A stretch of 64,000 bases of DNA from an uncultured Clostridia bacterium (GCA_947627795.1 CANQXJ010000002.1:27853-91852), one strand, 5' to 3'; shown: positions 1 through 9,056, numbered from the stretch's first letter. The notes: a model not told the origin generated them from the sequence alone. Numbers and translations: made by a program.

Positions 1-440
1 AATCCGCACAGAATTTCCGCCTCGGGGATATTCGGCGTGATTATGTCGGCGAGAGGGAACAGCTTTTCGGTGAGAGCGGTTATCGCATCCTCGCGGAGCA
101 GTCTGTAACCGCTTGTCGATACCATCACCGTGTCAAGTACTATGTTTTTCGCATTATATTGACGCAGCTTTTCCGCGATGATTTCTATAATTTCAGCCGA
201 TGAAACCATTCCTATTTTTACGCTTTTTGGGAAAATATCGGTAAAAACAGCGTCAAGCTGCGCCGATATGTTTGAGGGCGATACGTCGAAAATATCGGTA
301 ACGCCGAGCGTGTTCTGCGCGGTGACCGACGTTATTACGCTCATGCCGTAAACCTTGTTGGCGGCGAAGGTTTTCAAATCCGCCTGTATGCCCGCTCCGC
401 CGCTTGAATCCGAGCCCGCTATCGTCAGCGCAGTTTTCAT
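1..440 (-). CDS. thiD: Hydroxymethylpyrimidine/phosphomethylpyrimidine kinase, 3' end beyond window
   Basis: Partial gene reading left off the window edge; 146 codons are visible. The N-terminus reads MKTALTIAGSDSSGGAGIQA, the substrate and phosphate-binding start of the ThiD ribokinase-like family. ThiD phosphorylates HMP and HMP-P in the cytoplasm to give HMP-PP, the pyrimidine half of thiamine. Its ATG overlaps the thiE stop codon (ATGA, 437-440), so it is translationally coupled to thiE, whose product joins HMP-PP to the thiazole. The truncation is caused by the window, not by mutation. Confidence 0.93.
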   Translation of the reverse strand, partial: MKTALTIAGSDSSGGAGIQADLKTFAANKVYGMSVITSVTAQNTLGVTDIFDVSPSNISAQLDAVFTDIFPKSVKIGMVSSAEIIEIIAEKLRQYNAKNIVLDTVMVSTSGYRLLREDAITALTEKLFPLADIITPNIPEAEILCG

Positions 441-1075
441 CCGATTACCTCCTTTGCAAGCTTCATGAGCTTTTTTGCGGCTTTTTCTATGTCGGGCTGA
501 GCGAAAATTCCCGATACGACCGCCGCTCCCGCGATGCCGGTATTTTTTAATTTTAGTATATTTTCAGCCGTTATGCCGCCTATCGCGGCGACGGGGATAT
601 TTACGGACGATGTGATTAAGCGCAGCGTCTCGCCGCTCATTTTTACCGCGTCCGCTTTTGTTGATGTTCCGAAAACCGCGCCCGAGCCGAGATAATCCGC
701 GCCCGCTTTTTCGGCTGCTGCGGCCTGCCCGGGCGTTCTTGCGGTCACGCCGATTATTTTATTCGCGCCGAGCATTTTGCGCGCTTCTTCAACAGGCGTG
801 TCGCCCTGACCGAGATGTACTCCGTCCGCGCCCGACGCGAGAACCGCCTCTATGTTGTCATTTATAATGAGCGGAGTGCCGTATTTTTCGCAGATAGGCT
901 TTAGTTCGAGAGCCGTTTTTGCGAGAGATTCCGTATCCGCATCCTTGTCGCGGAGCTGTATCATCGTAGCTCCGCCCTTTAACGCCGCTTCGACTGCGTC
1001 GGGCAGAGCTCCGCCTTTTAGCGCGGCTCTGTCGGTTATAGCGTAGAGAAGCAGCTTATCTTTATTTAAACTCAT
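437..1075 (-). CDS. thiE: Thiamine-phosphate synthase
   Basis: 212 aa, normal for ThiE. It condenses HMP-PP with hydroxyethylthiazole phosphate to thiamine phosphate in the cytoplasm. Visible TIM-barrel family motifs are QLRDKDAD near residue 41, IINDN near 70, GVHLGQGD near 86 and GGIT near 167. It is the first gene of a thiE-thiD pair that overlaps by four bases. A GGAGGTT ribosome site sits just upstream and a perfect consensus promoter lies at 1102-1130. The 5' region is too short, and lacks the motifs, for a TPP riboswitch, which often controls these genes. Confidence 0.95.
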   Translation of the reverse strand: MSLNKDKLLLYAITDRAALKGGALPDAVEAALKGGATMIQLRDKDADTESLAKTALELKPICEKYGTPLIINDNIEAVLASGADGVHLGQGDTPVEEARKMLGANKIIGVTARTPGQAAAAEKAGADYLGSGAVFGTSTKADAVKMSGETLRLITSSVNIPVAAIGGITAENILKLKNTGIAGAAVVSGIFAQPDIEKAAKKLMKLAKEVIG

Positions 1076-1101
1076 AGTAAAACCTCCGTTTCACAATAGA
1101 T

Positions 1102-1130
1102 ATTATAACTTCGCAGCGGAAAATTGTCAA
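1102..1130 (-). promoter_or_regulatory. SigA-type promoter of thiE-thiD
   Basis: On the minus strand, TTGACA (1125-1130) and TATAAT (1102-1107) are separated by exactly 17 bases. Both hexamers match consensus. The implied leader is only about 20 nt, leaving no room for a riboswitch. Confidence 0.85.
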
Positions 1131-1167
1131 TAAACAGTATGTTATTCAAGATATTTTTATAAAACAG

Positions 1168-1196
1168 TTGAAAAATAAAAAAAATTTTGATATAAT
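1168..1196 (+). promoter_or_regulatory. Promoter of the stalk-domain protein gene
   Basis: TTGAAA (1168-1173), a 17-base spacer and TATAAT (1191-1196). It probably also serves trpB, which starts 34 bases after the small gene ends with no terminator between them. Confidence 0.75.
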
Positions 1197-1229
1197 AAAT
1201 CCGAATATTGAAACAGGAGGAAAACAGTC

Positions 1230-1661
1230 ATGAAAAAATTAATTGCTTTGTTGCTGACGGCGGCTTCATTATTCACGTTTTCGGCGGCTTGTTTCGCAGC
1301 TAATCCGTCGGTATATCTTAACGGCGAAAAAATGACCTTCGAGGTTGAGCCGTTTATAGATAACGAAAGAACTCTCGTTCCGATGCGCGCTATTTTTGAG
1401 GCGGTTGACGCGGTGATTCAGTGGGATCCCGAAACCCAAACTGTTATCGGCGTTAAGCAGGACAACGGCGAAACCAATTTCGTTACGCTTCAGATAGGCT
1501 CGCCGACAGCGTTTATAAACAGCGCTCCGACGGAGCTCGACGCACCGCCGGTTATAGTTAACGACCGCACATTTGTACCGCTGAGATTTGTTGTTGAGTC
1601 GCTCGGCGAAAAGGTAGAATGGGATCCGGAGAATTTTTCGGTAATTATAACAACAGATTGA
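1230..1661 (+). CDS. Secreted stalk-domain (copper amine oxidase N-like) protein
   Basis: 143 aa. Residues 1-23 form a signal peptide (KK, hydrophobic stretch, AxA-type cleavage near CFAA). The rest is one copper-amine-oxidase-N-like stalk domain (PF07833 type). Its two halves each carry the family pattern of a conserved hydroxyl and R-T-hPLRhhhE: TLVPMRAIFEA near residue 50 and TFVPLRFVVES near 111, each followed by a W-D-P turn. Such domains are cell-surface modules in Clostridia, usually attached to enzymes; here the domain stands alone, so the substrate is unknown. SD AGGAGG lies 9 bases before the ATG. The same domain ends the protein at 58138-60108. Confidence 0.8.
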   Translation: MKKLIALLLTAASLFTFSAACFAANPSVYLNGEKMTFEVEPFIDNERTLVPMRAIFEAVDAVIQWDPETQTVIGVKQDNGETNFVTLQIGSPTAFINSAPTELDAPPVIVNDRTFVPLRFVVESLGEKVEWDPENFSVIITTD

Positions 1662-1694
1662 TGAGAACAGATTAGAACAGAGGAGATAAGAATA

Positions 1695-2885
1695 GTGGAG
1701 AAAAAAGGAAGATATGGAGAATTCGGAGGACAATACGCCTCCGAAACTCTTATGAATGCTCTGATAGATTTGGAAGCGGCGTTTGAAAAGTATAAAAATG
1801 ACGCGGATTTTCTTGACGAGCTGAATTATTACAATAAGCAGTACGCGGGCAGACCGTCGATTTTGTATTACGCGAAACGCCTCAGCGAGGACATAGGCGG
1901 CGCGAAGATTTACTTAAAGCGTGAGGATCTGAACCATACCGGCGCGCACAAAATCAACAATGTGATAGGTCAATGTCTGCTGGCGAAACGTATGGGAAAG
2001 AAAAAGGTAATCGCGGAGACAGGCGCGGGACAGCACGGCGTTGCAACGGCGACGTTCGCGACCGCGCTCGGACTTGAATGCGACGTATACATGGGCGAGG
2101 AGGACACTAAGCGTCAGGCGCTCAATGTGTTCAGAATGAAGCTTTTGGGCGCGCAGGTCCACGCGGTAACGTCGGGAACGGGAACGCTCAAGGACGCTAC
2201 AAACGAGGCTATGCGTTCATGGACGGCTCACGCTGACGACACGTTTTACGTGCTCGGCTCGGCGGTCGGACCGCATCCGTATCCGGCGATAGTAAAGCAT
2301 TTCCAGAGCGTAATAAGCAAGGAAACACGAGTGCAGCTTATGGAAATGGAGGGACGTTTGCCCGACGCGGTAATGGCGTGCGTGGGCGGCGGCTCGAACG
2401 CGATAGGAATGTTCGCGGACTTTATAGACGAACCATCGGTAAAGCTCTACGGAGCGGAAGCGGCGGGCGACGGAATTGACACGGAGCGCCACGCGGCGTC
2501 TATAGCGAAGGGAACTCTCGGAGTGCTGCACGGAATGAAGTCGATATTCCTCCAGGACGAGGGCGGAAACATCATGCCGGTATACTCCATTTCGGCGGGG
2601 CTTGATTACCCGGGAGTGGGACCGGAGCACGCGCATCTCGCAAAAACCGGCAGAGCGGAATATTATCCGATAACCGATAAGGAAGCGGTTGACGCGTTTA
2701 TGTACTTGTCGCGTTTGGAAGGAATTATTCCCGCGATAGAATCGGCTCACGCGGTTGCGCTCGCGAGAAAAATCGCGCCCGAAATGGGAAAGGATAAGAT
2801 TCTTGTAATATGTCTGTCCGGACGCGGCGATAAAGACGTTTACTCCGTGGCGAAGTATCTCGGAGAGGATATAGAGGAAGGTTAA
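1695..2885 (+). CDS. trpB: Tryptophan synthase beta chain
   Basis: 396 aa starting at GTG, 9 bases after AGAGGAGA. TrpB converts indole plus serine to tryptophan with PLP. It shows [10 protein letters not shown] at the N-terminus, the Schiff-base lysine in HTGAHKINN (K86), the GGGSNA phosphate cradle near residue 232 and the C-terminal SGRGDKD. The length and N-terminus match the TrpB1 type that partners TrpA. No trpA or other trp gene is adjacent, so it is either an orphan copy or works with a trpA elsewhere, possibly as an indole-salvage enzyme. Transcription likely starts with the preceding small gene. Confidence 0.95.
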   Translation: MEKKGRYGEFGGQYASETLMNALIDLEAAFEKYKNDADFLDELNYYNKQYAGRPSILYYAKRLSEDIGGAKIYLKREDLNHTGAHKINNVIGQCLLAKRMGKKKVIAETGAGQHGVATATFATALGLECDVYMGEEDTKRQALNVFRMKLLGAQVHAVTSGTGTLKDATNEAMRSWTAHADDTFYVLGSAVGPHPYPAIVKHFQSVISKETRVQLMEMEGRLPDAVMACVGGGSNAIGMFADFIDEPSVKLYGAEAAGDGIDTERHAASIAKGTLGVLHGMKSIFLQDEGGNIMPVYSISAGLDYPGVGPEHAHLAKTGRAEYYPITDKEAVDAFMYLSRLEGIIPAIESAHAVALARKIAPEMGKDKILVICLSGRGDKDVYSVAKYLGEDIEEG

Positions 2886-2889
2886 TAAA

Positions 2890-2993
2890 GGGGCTGCAAA
2901 AGTCTCATAAAAGAACAAGGATCTCAATTCGTGAGATTCTTGTTTGGTTTTTGGGATGATTTTGTAACAATTATCGGATTTTAAGACAGCCCC
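2890..2993. repeat. 104-bp MITE-like palindromic element downstream of trpB
   Basis: The element starts GGGGCTG (2890-2896) and ends CAGCCCC (2987-2993). Just inside each end the sequences are related (TCTCATAAAA against TCTTAAAA read inward). Its right end, ATTTTAAGACAGCCCC, is an exact 16-base inverted copy of 46719-46734. The middle holds a 13-bp hairpin with one mismatch (2914-2944) followed by a T-rich run, which may serve as the trpB terminator. Ends of this form resemble terminal repeats of Firmicute insertion sequences. No convincing target duplication is visible. Confidence 0.55.
2914..2952 (+). terminator. trpB: Hairpin terminator after trpB
   Basis: Arms 2914-2926 and 2932-2944 (one mismatch), loop ATTCG, then TTGGTTTTTGG. 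It lies 28 bases after the trpB stop and inside the MITE-like element. Confidence 0.5.
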
Positions 2994-3124
2994 AATAAGC
3001 CTTTTTTGAGCTTAATACGAGTATATATTAAATCGAAACGCAAGGATTATGAATGCCGATACATTCAGTCTATTAACTAATCGTATATAATTATAGATAA
3101 TTTGGTAAAAATAACAAAAAAGTA

Positions 3125-3153
3125 TTGATTATTTTTTGCAATTATAGTATAAT
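3125..3153 (+). promoter_or_regulatory. Promoter of the diguanylate cyclase gene
   Basis: TTGATT (3125-3130), a 17-base spacer and TATAAT (3148-3153), about 30 bases before the start codon. The rest of the interval 2994-3124 shows nothing recognisable. Confidence 0.65.
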
Positions 3154-3184
3154 AATTATATATTTATAAAAAGGGGGGCAGGAA

Positions 3185-4381
3185 ATGTTCCACAAAATAC
3201 GCAGAACTCTTTCTGACATATTTTCGCGCGTAACTGTGCAGGTAACTCTTTTTTCCTGCGCTCTTATTGTCGCGGCGTGTCTTGCCATATTTTTCTTTTG
3301 CCGCGGTACGTTCACAATGATAGTCCGCAACGCATATGAGGAGCGCGCGGATGTTGTATACGGTATGCTTGAAAATCAAATTGACACGGATATTTATGAC
3401 GATATAAACAGCGCGGAGGACATCAAGAATGAGCTTTACGGCTCGGTAAGCAGTTATCTCACGGCTATAAAAGAAAAAACGGAAGTGGACGATATTTTTA
3501 TTACAAAGGTAAATGATGCGGACGAGGCTGTTTATGTTGTGGATATTGATCCGTCCTATATTGCTTTGAGAAATCCGGGAGACGCGGCAGAGGCTTCGGT
3601 TGACGCTCTTACCCGCGAAGTGGACAGCACCTGCAGGGTTTCGGACGACTTTGTAAAAACGGCGAGAGGCAATAGGTACTTAAGAGCGTATCCGGTGCGC
3701 CGCGAGGACAGAAATGTAATCGGCGTAATATTCATAGGCGTAAGCTCTGACGATATACATGACGGCGAGGCGGCAATTCTGATATTCGTGTGCATTATAT
3801 GTCTTATTATGTGCATACTTACGGCTGTTTTCGCGAACAAGGCGTTCAAGAAAATCTCAAATCCGTCTTATCAGGACGCGTCCAATACGGATTCTCTTAC
3901 CGATCTTAAGAATAAAAACTCGTTCACGCTCGATTTGCACAATATCGAAAACTCGGGGCATTTTGACAGGTACGGAGTTATTGTGGTGGATCTGAACGGC
4001 TTAAAGCATATAAACGATACGCGCGGACATCATGTGGGAGATAGGTTTATTCAGAAATCGGCAATGGTTCTCAAGACCTGTATTAATAAAAAGAACCAGG
4101 TAGTTTACCGTATCGGCGGCGATGAGTTTACCGCGATCATACGCGGCTGCACGGAAAATGATATACGCGCAATTATTGACAGCGTCAACCGAACCATAGA
4201 AACGGAAAACAAGACTGATACGGCGTTTAAGCTGTCAATGGCGATAGGCTACGCGATATTTGATAAATATATAGACCATAATTTCTCCGACACCTTCCAG
4301 CGCGCGGACGCTATGATGTACGATGTCAAGAAGGAATATTACAGAAAGAAGCTTGAAGCGGATAACAGGATTGTGCAATAA
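3185..4381 (+). CDS. Membrane-anchored diguanylate cyclase (GGDEF)
   Basis: 398 aa. Two membrane helices (about 18-39 and 196-217) bracket a roughly 155-residue extracytoplasmic sensor of single-Cache-like size. A GGDEF domain occupies about 233-390. The catalytic signature RIGGDEF is intact (311-315), as are DLNGLKHIND near 269 and the N-terminal DSLTDLKNK. It should make c-di-GMP from GTP at the membrane. The product-inhibition site RxxD expected just before GGDEF reads KKNQ, so feedback inhibition is probably absent. The gene has its own promoter and a GGGGGG SD. The signal sensed is unknown. A small unknown gene follows in the same direction. Confidence 0.92.
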   Translation: MFHKIRRTLSDIFSRVTVQVTLFSCALIVAACLAIFFFCRGTFTMIVRNAYEERADVVYGMLENQIDTDIYDDINSAEDIKNELYGSVSSYLTAIKEKTEVDDIFITKVNDADEAVYVVDIDPSYIALRNPGDAAEASVDALTREVDSTCRVSDDFVKTARGNRYLRAYPVRREDRNVIGVIFIGVSSDDIHDGEAAILIFVCIICLIMCILTAVFANKAFKKISNPSYQDASNTDSLTDLKNKNSFTLDLHNIENSGHFDRYGVIVVDLNGLKHINDTRGHHVGDRFIQKSAMVLKTCINKKNQVVYRIGGDEFTAIIRGCTENDIRAIIDSVNRTIETENKTDTAFKLSMAIGYAIFDKYIDHNFSDTFQRADAMMYDVKKEYYRKKLEADNRIVQ

Positions 4382-4432
4382 AAGTTACCGCGTAAAAACG
4401 CGTTAGCAATAAAATCAAAGGAGGAAACATCA

Positions 4433-4804
4433 ATGGCATTTTTTGACGGAGTAATGAATTTTGTAAAAAAGTTTAAGGAAGCGGCGAAGGCCGGCGCGGA
4501 CTTCAATCCGCTGCTGGAGTCGGTTGAGAAGGAGATCGAACAGCTCCACGCGCAGGGCAAGCTTGACGACGTTCTCTACAAGGCGGAGCAGGAGTACGTT
4601 AAGGAGCACGGCGAGTACATCAGCAAATCAAGCACGACCGCGGCTGACAGCATGGCTGAGAATAACGCGTTAAAGCATTTCATCAGAGCACTCGCAAACG
4701 ATGAAAACATGCCCGACGAGTTAAAGGCGAACGCAAATAAGCTTTTAGAACTGCACGACAAAATGCTCAGCATCTTAGGTCCGCTCGGAAACATTGCAAA
4801 ATAA
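4433..4804 (+). CDS. Unknown small cytoplasmic helical protein
   Basis: 123 aa, not recognised. It has no signal peptide or membrane segment and no Cys. It is Glu/Lys/Ala-rich and predicted mostly helical, opening MAFFDGVMNFVKKF and ending with a leucine-rich helix (KLLELHDKMLSILGPLGNI). A good SD (AAAGGAGG) precedes the ATG. It lies 51 bases after the GGDEF gene with no terminator between, so the two may be cotranscribed, and a bidirectional terminator follows. The codon pattern and SD support a real gene, but no function can be inferred. Confidence 0.75.
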   Translation: MAFFDGVMNFVKKFKEAAKAGADFNPLLESVEKEIEQLHAQGKLDDVLYKAEQEYVKEHGEYISKSSTTAADSMAENNALKHFIRALANDENMPDELKANANKLLELHDKMLSILGPLGNIAK

Positions 4805-4826
4805 ATAAAAGCGAAATAAACAAAAG

Positions 4827-4856
4827 TCCCGGAAAAAATCCCGGGATTTTTATTTT
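4827..4856. terminator. Bidirectional terminator between converging genes
   Basis: Stem TCCCGG/CCGGGA (4827-4832, 4841-4846) with an A-rich loop and flanking A and T runs on both sides. It serves the 123-aa gene and overlaps the end of mfd coming from the right. Confidence 0.8.
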
Positions 4857-7800
4857 TGCAGTTCAATAACCGTATCCAGCAATTCATGAATTACCGTGAT
4901 CGGGTTATCTGTCAGCTTTTCTATTTTAAACGTTATTATCGGATTCACCGACGACGCGAGCTTTATACGCTTCGGGAATTTCTTATCGAGCGCCATAACG
5001 AGCGGCGCGTCCAATCTATCCTCGTTGAATTTCAGCGAAACCGACTGCTGCCGCTGCGTGATTTCGCATATCCCCGCCTCGCGCGCGGGGAGCTTCAGCG
5101 CCGCGACGTCGATTATATTCTGCACCGCCAAAGGAATATCGCCGTAGCGGTCAATCAATTCGTCCTCAATCTCAAACTTGTCGTCCTCACTTGAGATCGC
5201 GGCTATGCGCTTGTACATATCAATGCGCTGGTTGTGGTTTTCGATGTAGTCCTCCGGCAAATATGCGTTTACGTCAATATCGACGGTCACGTCGAAATCT
5301 ATCTTCGTTTCAATGCCCTGCGCCTCGTCAACGCTTTCCTTTAACAGCTTGCAGTACATATCATAGCCGACGCTGTCCATATGCCCGTGCTGCTCCGCGC
5401 CGAGAATATTTCCCGCGCCGCGTATTTCCAGATCGCGCATCGCGATTTTAAAGCCCGAGCCGAACTCCGTAAACTCCTTTACCGCCCTCAAACGCTTTGA
5501 AGCCACGTCGGACAAGACGTTGCCCCTGTTGTACACGAGATACGCGTACGCCGCGCGGTTGGAGCGTCCGACTCTTCCGCGAAGCTGATAGAGCTGCGCC
5601 AAGCCCATTCTGTCAGCGTTTTCGATTATAATGGTGTTGGCGTTGGGTATGTCAAGACCTGTTTCGATAATCGTCGTGCAGACGAGAACGTCGGTTTTGC
5701 CCTCGACCATGTCGTACATGATGTCCTCGAGGTCGTCCTCCTTCATCCTGCCGTGACCGACCGCGACGTTTATATCGGGGAAATTCTCCTTTATCCATTC
5801 CGCTTTTTTGTGTATTCCCTCGATGCGGTTATAGAGGTAAAATACCTGACCGCCGCGCGAAAGCTCGTTGCGTATCGCGTCAAGCAGCACCGCCGGATTT
5901 TCCTCCAAAACGTAGGTCTGAACGGGATAGCGGTTTTCGGGCGGCTCGGTCAATACGCTCATGTCTCTTACGCTCGTCATCGCCATGTGGAGCGTGCGCG
6001 GTATCGGCGTAGCCGTCATTGTCAGCACGTCTACGCTCGTTTTAAGCTCCTTGAGCCGCTCCTTGTGCGCGACACCGAAGCGCTGCTCCTCGTCGATTAT
6101 GAGAAGCCCCAAGTCTTTAAACGCTATATCCTTCGATAAAATGCGGTGCGTTCCGATAACTATGTCGATCTCGCCGGATTTCAGCTTTTTTATTATGCGC
6201 TTCTGCTCCGTAGGCGTTCTGAAACGCGAGAGCATCTCCACCTTTATCGGGAAATCCTCCATGCGCTTTAAAAATGTTTCGTAATGCTGCATAGCGAGAA
6301 TGGTGGTGGGGCAGAGGTACGCGACCTGCTTCGAGTCGGTGACCGCCTTGAACGCCGCGCGAAGCGCGACCTCAGTTTTACCGAAGCCTACGTCGCCGCA
6401 GAGCAGCCTATCCATCGGGCGCGGCTTTTCCATATCCGCTTTGACCTCCTCGATCGAGCGGAGCTGGTCGTCCGTTTCCCGGTACTCGAACGTGTCCTCA
6501 AAATCGCGCTGCCAGGGCGTGTCGGGGCTGAACGCGAAGCCCTTCGTGCGCTCGCGCGCCGCATACAGCGCAATAAGTTTCTGCGCCAACTCCGCCGTAG
6601 ACGCTTTCACGCGCTGCTTCGTCTTGTTCCATTCGTTCCCGCCAAGCTTGTTGAGCTTTACAGGGTGCTCGCTGCCGCCTGAAACGTATTTGTACAGCAT
6701 ATTGAGCTGGTCGATCGGTACATACAGACAGTCCGTGCCTCGGTACTGAATTTTCAGATAATCCTTCGTCACATTATTGACCGTCATGCGCTGCGTGCCC
6801 ATATACTGACCAATTCCGTGCGTCTGATGAACAACGTAATCGCCCGCGTTTATGTCGTTGTACGATTTTATCCTGTCCGCGTTGTCGACCGCGCGTCTGC
6901 GGCGGCTTTTCTTAGTGTCGAAAATCTCGCGGTCGCTGACGAGCACGAAGTTTATTTCGGGATATTCAAATCCCTTGTTGAGATTGCCGCGCATAACGGA
7001 TATCCTACCCTCCCGGAAGTCCGCGCCGTCCTTGATGAACTCCGCGTTAAAGCCGCGCTCCTTCAATACGCCCGTGATATTCTCTCCGCGTCCGCGCGAG
7101 GACGCCAAAATAACGACGGTCGCTTTCTTTTCCTGCCATACGCGCAGATCGTCGTATAAATAATCTATTTTTCCGTGGAATGAAACGGTTGTTTTCGTGG
7201 TAAAATCAGCGAGATGCTTGTATTTGAAATCCGTCCGCGTGTGCGAGAGCGAATCAATAGAAATTACCTTTCTCGCGGTCATTTTCAAAATAGCCTCGCC
7301 GTAGGTGAGGAAAACGTCCTCCTTCTGCGAGCCGAGTATGCCCTTATTTTTAAGCTCTGTCACGATCTCGCCCTTTTCCCACGCGAACGTCTTGCCGCGC
7401 TCGGCTATTCGCTTCGGGTCGAGTACGAAAACAAGACCGTTTTCCTCAATATAGTCGAGAACGGTCGGGATCTTGTCGTAGATAAGCCGTATATATTTGT
7501 CGATAGAGGGAAAATAGTGCCGCTCGTTAAAGCTTTCGATATCCGCGCTTGTCGTTTCGATATACGCCGTCATATCGACCTTGCGCCGCTTCGCTTGGGC
7601 TATCCGCTTTTCGAGAATTTCAACTATTTCCGCCTTTTTCTCCATGCTCATCACAGCCTCGACAGCCGGAATTACAGCCGCCCTATCGACCTTTTCCATA
7701 GACCTCTGCGAAGCCACGTCGAACACGCGAATAGAGTCGGTTTCGTCGTCGAAAAACTCAATTCTGAACGGATTATCCGAGCCGGGTGAGAAAATATCGA

Positions 7801-8326
7801 CTATGCCGCCGCGCATAGCGAACTGCCCCGGGGCTTCTACTATGTCATCGCGGCTGTAGCCCAGGCATACCAAATCCCGCGCGAGCTTTTCCAAGTCAAA
7901 TATTTTCCCAAGCTCAAATTCTATACTGCCGTTTTCAAAGATCTCCTTTTCGGCGGTGTACTGCATGACCGCGTCAAGACTTGTCACGACAATATGCGGC
8001 TCGCCGTCCGAAAGGCGGGCTAAGGCTTTGAGCCTAGCGTACTCGTTCTGGTGTCCGCTTGTTTCGATGTTATAAAAAATGTACTCCTTTGAGGGGAAAT
8101 ACAGCGCGCTGTCCGTATACAGCCGCATATCCTCAAAAAGCGCGCGCGCCTCCATGTCGCTGTAAGTCACAACGCAGGCATTGCCGCCGTTTTCGCGCCA
8201 CAGCGAGTATATGAGATGTCCCTGCGCCGATTCCGCGACGCCCGCGATTGATATCGGTGTGTTGTTCAAGTTGTCTGCAACGCCGATATATGGGGGATAG
8301 CCGCGTAAAATGTCCGAAAAATTCAT
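4850..8326 (-). CDS. mfd: Transcription-repair coupling factor
   Basis: 1158 aa, full length for Mfd. The translocase removes stalled RNA polymerase at lesions and recruits UvrA. The order is an N-terminal UvrB-like region, then the RNAP-interacting domain (GDYVVHQTHGIGQY near 500), then SF2 helicase motifs: CGDVGFGKTEVALRAAF (Walker A), LLIIDEEQRFGV (DEEQ box), MTATPIPRTL and the QLRGRVGRS motif VI. The C-terminal TRCF domain follows. The start ATG overlaps the pth stop by four bases, so the two are coupled. The pth-mfd pair is the usual Firmicute arrangement. Confidence 0.97.
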   Translation of the reverse strand: MNFSDILRGYPPYIGVADNLNNTPISIAGVAESAQGHLIYSLWRENGGNACVVTYSDMEARALFEDMRLYTDSALYFPSKEYIFYNIETSGHQNEYARLKALARLSDGEPHIVVTSLDAVMQYTAEKEIFENGSIEFELGKIFDLEKLARDLVCLGYSRDDIVEAPGQFAMRGGIVDIFSPGSDNPFRIEFFDDETDSIRVFDVASQRSMEKVDRAAVIPAVEAVMSMEKKAEIVEILEKRIAQAKRRKVDMTAYIETTSADIESFNERHYFPSIDKYIRLIYDKIPTVLDYIEENGLVFVLDPKRIAERGKTFAWEKGEIVTELKNKGILGSQKEDVFLTYGEAILKMTARKVISIDSLSHTRTDFKYKHLADFTTKTTVSFHGKIDYLYDDLRVWQEKKATVVILASSRGRGENITGVLKERGFNAEFIKDGADFREGRISVMRGNLNKGFEYPEINFVLVSDREIFDTKKSRRRRAVDNADRIKSYNDINAGDYVVHQTHGIGQYMGTQRMTVNNVTKDYLKIQYRGTDCLYVPIDQLNMLYKYVSGGSEHPVKLNKLGGNEWNKTKQRVKASTAELAQKLIALYAARERTKGFAFSPDTPWQRDFEDTFEYRETDDQLRSIEEVKADMEKPRPMDRLLCGDVGFGKTEVALRAAFKAVTDSKQVAYLCPTTILAMQHYETFLKRMEDFPIKVEMLSRFRTPTEQKRIIKKLKSGEIDIVIGTHRILSKDIAFKDLGLLIIDEEQRFGVAHKERLKELKTSVDVLTMTATPIPRTLHMAMTSVRDMSVLTEPPENRYPVQTYVLEENPAVLLDAIRNELSRGGQVFYLYNRIEGIHKKAEWIKENFPDINVAVGHGRMKEDDLEDIMYDMVEGKTDVLVCTTIIETGLDIPNANTIIIENADRMGLAQLYQLRGRVGRSNRAAYAYLVYNRGNVLSDVASKRLRAVKEFTEFGSGFKIAMRDLEIRGAGNILGAEQHGHMDSVGYDMYCKLLKESVDEAQGIETKIDFDVTVDIDVNAYLPEDYIENHNQRIDMYKRIAAISSEDDKFEIEDELIDRYGDIPLAVQNIIDVAALKLPAREAGICEITQRQQSVSLKFNEDRLDAPLVMALDKKFPKRIKLASSVNPIITFKIEKLTDNPITVIHELLDTVIELQK

Positions 8327-8895
8327 ATTTGCCTCGAATTAAACCTGTTCATCGCCGATTCCGAACCGTTTTTTATAATTTCCTCAACCGCTCCGGCGGC
8401 GTTTATTATGCTCTTTTCCAGTATCGGAATTTCCTCGCGCGTGAACCTGCCGAGGACGTAATCCTTTAAATCGTAATCCTCGTGCTCCGGCGCACCCACG
8501 CCGATTTTAACGCGCGGAAACTCGTCGCTCTGCAAACGGTATATTATGGATTTCAGCCCGTTATGCCCTCCCGCGCTCCCCTTGGCGCGCACGCGTATGC
8601 GTCCCGCCTCGAGGGAAACGTCGTCGTTTATTATAATTATGTTTTCCGGCGGCAGCTTATAAAATTCGGCAAAATCGCCGATACTGTCGCCGCTCAAATT
8701 CATATAAGTCTGCGGCTTCACGAGCAGGACCTTTTCACCCGCGATATTCGTCTCGCCGTAAAGAGCCTTGAATTTGAGCTTATTTATTTTCACGTGAAGC
8801 TGATCGGCAATATAATCTATGGTATGGAACCCGATATTATGCCGCGTCATTTCATACTGTCTGCCGGGGTTGCCCAGACCTGCGATAATGTACAT
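8323..8895 (-). CDS. pth: Peptidyl-tRNA hydrolase
   Basis: 190 aa, standard length. It recycles peptidyl-tRNA released from ribosomes. Family signatures are GLGNPGRQYEMTRHNIGF (catalytic His in TRHN, about residue 20), LLVKPQTYMNLSG near 57, INDDVSLEAGRIRVRAKGSAGGHNGLKSI near 90 (Asp and the GGHNG loop) and a C-terminal helix. It overlaps mfd downstream. Upstream it is separated from glmU by 311 bases holding two palindromic repeats; prs, which often lies between glmU and pth, is absent. Confidence 0.97.
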   Translation of the reverse strand: MYIIAGLGNPGRQYEMTRHNIGFHTIDYIADQLHVKINKLKFKALYGETNIAGEKVLLVKPQTYMNLSGDSIGDFAEFYKLPPENIIIINDDVSLEAGRIRVRAKGSAGGHNGLKSIIYRLQSDEFPRVKIGVGAPEHEDYDLKDYVLGRFTREEIPILEKSIINAAGAVEEIIKNGSESAMNRFNSRQI

Positions 8896-8938
8896 GATGT
8901 TGTTCCTTTCCGTTGGGTAAATTACGATTTAGCGGTAT

Positions 8939-9056
8939 AAGCCTCCCTTGTCAAAGGGAGGGGGACCGCGTAGCGGTGGAGGGATTCATTTTTTAGGTTA
9001 GCGAAGGAATCCCCCAGTCAGCTGCGCTGACAGCCCCCTTTGACAAGGGGGCCTTT
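8939..9056. repeat. Long imperfect inverted repeat between glmU and pth
   Basis: The left arm (8939-8988) and right arm (about 9007-9056) are imperfect reverse complements of about 50 bases, sharing CCCTTGTCAAAGGG-type cores and GGATTC/GAATCC inner ends. The whole could fold into one large hairpin. Each arm also holds a smaller palindrome (CCGCGTAGCGG; CAGCTGCGCTG). There is no coding potential. It looks like a dispersed intergenic palindrome of the MITE/REP kind seen in gut Clostridia. Confidence 0.7.

Noticed and set aside
1076-1229. TPP riboswitch before thiE
   Set aside because: The promoter leaves a leader of only about 20 nt and no TPP core motifs are present.
1695-2885. trp operon around trpB
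   Set aside because: No trpA or other trp genes on either side; only trpB is supported.
2885-2999. Target-site duplication of the MITE-like element
   Set aside because: AATAA appears on both sides but shifted by one base relative to the GGGGCTG/CAGCCCC ends, so it is not a clean duplication.
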